Shown here one piece after another: positions 6,470 to 8,433 of a stretch of DNA of 8,433 nucleotides. Location: the NCBI GenBank assembly GCA_011334435.1, contig DTPJ01000451.1, positions 1 to 8,433 on the forward strand. The letters run 5' to 3'. Each line of letters starts with the position of its first letter. Within the stretch, counting starts at the first letter, position 1. The stretch comes from Candidatus Poribacteria bacterium (GTDB lineage: Bacteria; Poribacteria; DTPJ01). The notes beneath the pieces are model-generated. The model was not told the origin of the DNA and did no database searches. It saw nothing but the letters and a program-made list of their open reading frames with translations. The position numbers and the translations under genes are program-made.

Positions 6470-7000
6470 ATGAAATGCAGTGAAATTATGACTAAAAATC
6501 CGAAAATGTGCACTCCTGACGATAACGTATCAATTGCAATTGGACTTATGTGGGACTATGATTGTGGTTCTATCCCAGTTGTAAAGGATATGGATAGTAA
6601 AGAACTTGTCGGCATTGTCACGGATAGAGATATTGCGATGCACGTTGTAAAACATGCGTTTGCTCATCCATGTGAGGTCAGCGTCGGCGATTGTATGTCA
6701 AAAAACGTTATATCTTGTTTTCCAGAAGACCCTATTGAGTCAGCAATGAAGGCGATGGAATTAAATCAGATACATCGTATTCCAATTATTGATCAGAATA
6801 ATAGTTGTATAGGACTTGTATCAATGTCTGACCTTGTGAAATACTTAGAGGGAATGAATGATCAGATTATCGCTATGATGAAGGGTATCTATGGTCGTCA
6901 AGCCAGCGACCAATCCAAGATGAAAGAAGAAGAGAAAAAAGAAGATACTGAACCTATTGAATCAGACGAAAAAACAGAAAGCGATAAACCTTCTGGATAA
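6470..7000 (+). CDS. CBS-pair domain protein with charged C-terminal tail
   Basis: The protein has 176 residues and no signal peptide. It consists of two CBS motifs (about 1-62 and 74-128) that should fold as one Bateman module. The ligand-contact patterns GIVTDRD (48-54) and GLVSMSD (115-121) are intact, as is HRIPIID (102-108). CBS pairs of this class commonly bind AMP, ATP, NAD(H) or S-adenosylmethionine and sense energy state; which ligand applies cannot be told. Residues 143-176 form a lysine- and glutamate-rich, probably disordered tail (KMKEEEKKEDTEP), unusual for otherwise minimal CBS-pair proteins. The ATG follows AGGGGGGTG (6454-6462) at seven bases. There is no enzyme or transporter domain fused and no evident partner gene; a 24-bp inverted repeat flanks the gene. 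Confidence 0.9.
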   Translation: MKCSEIMTKNPKMCTPDDNVSIAIGLMWDYDCGSIPVVKDMDSKELVGIVTDRDIAMHVVKHAFAHPCEVSVGDCMSKNVISCFPEDPIESAMKAMELNQIHRIPIIDQNNSCIGLVSMSDLVKYLEGMNDQIIAMMKGIYGRQASDQSKMKEEEKKEDTEPIESDEKTESDKPSG

Positions 7001-7032
7001 ACGACAGTTATGTTATATAGTTATGAATACGA

Positions 7033-7056
7033 CAAATCCGTTTTGACCAATAGAAT
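7033..7056 (-). repeat. Right arm of the inverted repeat bracketing the CBS gene
   Basis: This 24-base arm is the reverse complement of 6403-6428 except for two absent bases. It begins 33 bases after the CBS stop codon. Similarity stops sharply on both sides, and I see no target-site duplication next to the two arms. Confidence 0.8.
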
Positions 7057-7104
7057 AAAAATCTTAAAAACCTGTAATCTTGAAATGCTATCGGAAACTC
7101 ATAT

Positions 7105-7123
7105 TTGTCAAATCTTTTGACAA
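7105..7123. promoter_or_regulatory. Operator-like palindrome upstream of the oxidoreductase gene
   Basis: TTGTCAAA (7105-7112) and TTTGACAA (7116-7123) form a perfect 8-bp inverted repeat around TCT. It lies 105 bases before the oxidoreductase ATG. It is followed by A-rich rather than T-rich sequence on the plus strand, so it is a poor terminator for the CBS gene. It contains TTGACA, but no -10 box lies at a suitable distance. A repressor site for the downstream operon is the simplest reading. Confidence 0.4.
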
Positions 7124-7215
7124 TCAAAAAATAGCTATTGGATCACACAGAAAAAAAACTGTCATATTCAGTGTCAATTCAATGTGCTTCTGTGATTAAA
7201 TTAATTTTAAACCAT

Positions 7216-7221
7216 AAGGAG
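7216..7221 (+). promoter_or_regulatory. Shine-Dalgarno AAGGAG fixing the oxidoreductase start
   Basis: AAGGAG at 7216-7221 stands six bases before ATG 7228. The frame is open from TTG 7138, but the extra 30 residues have no family similarity and no ribosome binding site. Confidence 0.8.
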
Positions 7222-7227
7222 TTTATC

Positions 7228-8289
7228 ATGGCTGATAAAAAGTATAAAGTCGGGCTAATTGGCTGTGGCGGAATGGGCAACTCACATGCAGGAGTTTTTA
7301 AGAATAACCCAAGAACTGAACTTGTCGCAGTTGCAGACATTAACGAGGAATTAGCTAAAAAGCTCGCAGAAAAATTTGCAGTCCCTAGATATTATACTGA
7401 CAGAAAAGAGATGTTCAGAAACGAGGAATTAGACATCCTCGCAGTGACTACATGGCAAAATGTTCGGGCGGAGATAGTCATTGATGCTGCTGAAAATACC
7501 AATGTAGTTGGCATATTCGGCGAAAAGCCCATGTGTGCATCTTTGGGAGAAGCACAAGATATGCTTTCTGCCTGCGATAAAAAAGGGATAAAGCTTGTTA
7601 TCGGACATCAAAGAAGGTTCAGTGCAGTTAATACCGAGGCACGTAAGCTTATACAGGAAGGGGCAATTGGCACTCCACAAGTGATGATAAGGCGTGATGG
7701 ACAAGGTCTGTTAAATAGAGGCACTCATGAGATAGACGAGATGATGTATATACTTGGCGATCCAAAGGCTTTATGGGTCATCGGTCAGGTGTCAAGAGAA
7801 ACGGATAAATGGGAACGTAGAGTCCGATGCGAAGATCTATGTATGGGGTTGATCTGTTTTGAAGGCGGGATCAGAGGTGTGTATGAAAGCGATCTGCCAG
7901 GACCAGGTTTAAGAGGCGACGTCGTCTATGGCTCTGATGGAACGCTTAAACGTGGTGAAAAAGGAACGCTTCTGCTTCTAAATAATAAAGCTACTGATTG
8001 GCAAGTTATCACACCAAGAGCACCTGAAACTAATCAGCATGAGGAATTCCTTGATTGGCTTGATGGCAAAGTTGATTCACATCGCGGCGATGGACACATA
8101 GCGATCAAAACTATGGAAATTATGATGGCTATCTACGAATCACTGAGAATAAGAAATGTAGTTATATTGCCACTTCAAACAAGGGAAAATCCCCTTGATC
8201 TAATGGTTGAAGATGGAATATTACCAGTGAAAAAACCCGGTCGCTATGATATTCGGGCGCCATTTCCAGAACAAGTTAAAAATGAATAA
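7228..8289 (+). CDS. Gfo/Idh/MocA-family NAD(P)-dependent oxidoreductase
   Basis: With the ATG start the protein has 353 residues, the usual family length. An N-terminal Rossmann fold begins [15 protein letters not shown] with G12-x-G14-x-x-G17 binding the dinucleotide; VAVADIN (33-39) supplies the acidic residue at the end of the second strand. E99-K100-P101 is the family's catalytic/cofactor motif. The C-terminal substrate domain has [15 protein letters not shown] (164-178), with H167 and D170 in the expected places but N163 where many relatives have Asp. Members oxidise or reduce sugars, inositols or sugar acids; the substrate cannot be assigned. No signal peptide is present, so it is cytoplasmic. 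A possible extended -10 (TGATTAAAT, 7193-7201) lies just upstream, and an operator-like palindrome is at 7105-7123. The stop codon overlaps the start of a pdxA-like gene, indicating co-transcription and coupled translation. Confidence 0.92.
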   Translation: MADKKYKVGLIGCGGMGNSHAGVFKNNPRTELVAVADINEELAKKLAEKFAVPRYYTDRKEMFRNEELDILAVTTWQNVRAEIVIDAAENTNVVGIFGEKPMCASLGEAQDMLSACDKKGIKLVIGHQRRFSAVNTEARKLIQEGAIGTPQVMIRRDGQGLLNRGTHEIDEMMYILGDPKALWVIGQVSRETDKWERRVRCEDLCMGLICFEGGIRGVYESDLPGPGLRGDVVYGSDGTLKRGEKGTLLLLNNKATDWQVITPRAPETNQHEEFLDWLDGKVDSHRGDGHIAIKTMEIMMAIYESLRIRNVVILPLQTRENPLDLMVEDGILPVKKPGRYDIRAPFPEQVKNE

Positions 8290-8433
8290 TAGACCCTTAA
8301 TCGGTATAACCACTGGCGATCCTAGTGGTATAGGCGCGGAAGTTACCGTGAAAGCTCTTTCGGACAAAGATATATATGAGATATGCAGACCCCTTGTCAT
8401 ATCAGATTATAGGCTTATGGAAGACGCTTTAAG
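8282..8433 (+). CDS. PdxA-family dehydrogenase, N-terminal 50 residues
   Basis: The frame opens at ATG 8282 and leaves the window. It starts [20 protein letters not shown] and continues [20 protein letters not shown]. The block GITxGDPxGIGxE near the N-terminus is the hallmark of PdxA (4-hydroxythreonine-4-phosphate dehydrogenase) and of its PdxA2 relatives that oxidise phosphorylated sugar acids such as 4-phosphoerythronate. The ATG overlaps the last 8 bases of the oxidoreductase gene and has no strong ribosome binding site, so translation is probably coupled. Its position behind a sugar-type dehydrogenase favours a catabolic PdxA2 role over vitamin B6 synthesis, but the first 50 residues cannot decide. 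No gene symbol is given for that reason. Confidence 0.88.
   Translation, partial: MNNRPLIGITTGDPSGIGAEVTVKALSDKDIYEICRPLVISDYRLMEDAL

Noticed and set aside
7105..7130. The palindrome behind the CBS gene as its terminator
   Set aside because: It is followed by A-rich sequence on the plus strand rather than a T-run, and lies over 100 bases after the stop codon.
7138..7227. N-terminal extension of the oxidoreductase from TTG 7138
   Set aside because: The extra 30 residues precede the normal family N-terminus, and only ATG 7228 has a ribosome binding site.

Overview
The window comes from an AT-rich bacterial chromosome with Shine-Dalgarno-led genes. Small secreted LamG-domain proteins, a DUF4091/GH123-like glycosidase, a Gfo/Idh dehydrogenase with a PdxA-family gene, and a membrane pyrophosphatase together resemble gene sets of uncultured polymer- and sugar-degrading lineages such as Candidatus Poribacteria. 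Planctomycetes-like or Latescibacteria-like lineages remain possible. This placement is an inference from memory of such gene sets; there is no rRNA gene or phylogenetic marker here.

Layout. Positions 1-5246 read on the minus strand. In transcription order they hold a DUF4091 protein (5246-3546), a membrane-bound proton pyrophosphatase (start re-assigned to 3276, end 1075), a hairpin terminator (about 1014-1051), a secreted LamG protein (986-225), and the first 22 codons of a probable ribbon-helix-helix protein (66-1, leaving the window). A 395-base divergent intergenic region (5247-5641) holds a promoter on each side, a heptamer tandem repeat and two related short hairpin units. Positions 5642-8433 read on the plus strand: a second secreted LamG protein, a CBS-pair protein, a Gfo/Idh oxidoreductase and the start of a pdxA-like gene whose ATG overlaps the oxidoreductase stop.

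How the genes may work together. The two LamG proteins share architecture: signal peptide, one jelly-roll domain and a short C-terminal tail with GKLxxTWG. They are probably exported glycan-binding or surface proteins. DUF4091 and the Gfo/Idh-PdxA pair suggest glycan cleavage and sugar or sugar-acid oxidation in the cytoplasm. The pyrophosphatase couples PPi hydrolysis to ion pumping, and its motif predicts a K+-independent H+ pump. The CBS protein is a likely nucleotide sensor with no evident partner.

Most notable non-coding signals: a near-perfect 24-bp inverted repeat bracketing the CBS gene (6403-6428 and 7033-7056); the heptamer array and twin hairpins at 5393-5512; and a perfect 9-bp inverted repeat in the pyrophosphatase leader. 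No CRISPR array, tRNA, rRNA, transposase or recombinase gene was seen. I found no clear new multi-gene system. The best leads are the inverted repeats around the CBS gene and the shared LamG C-terminal tail.
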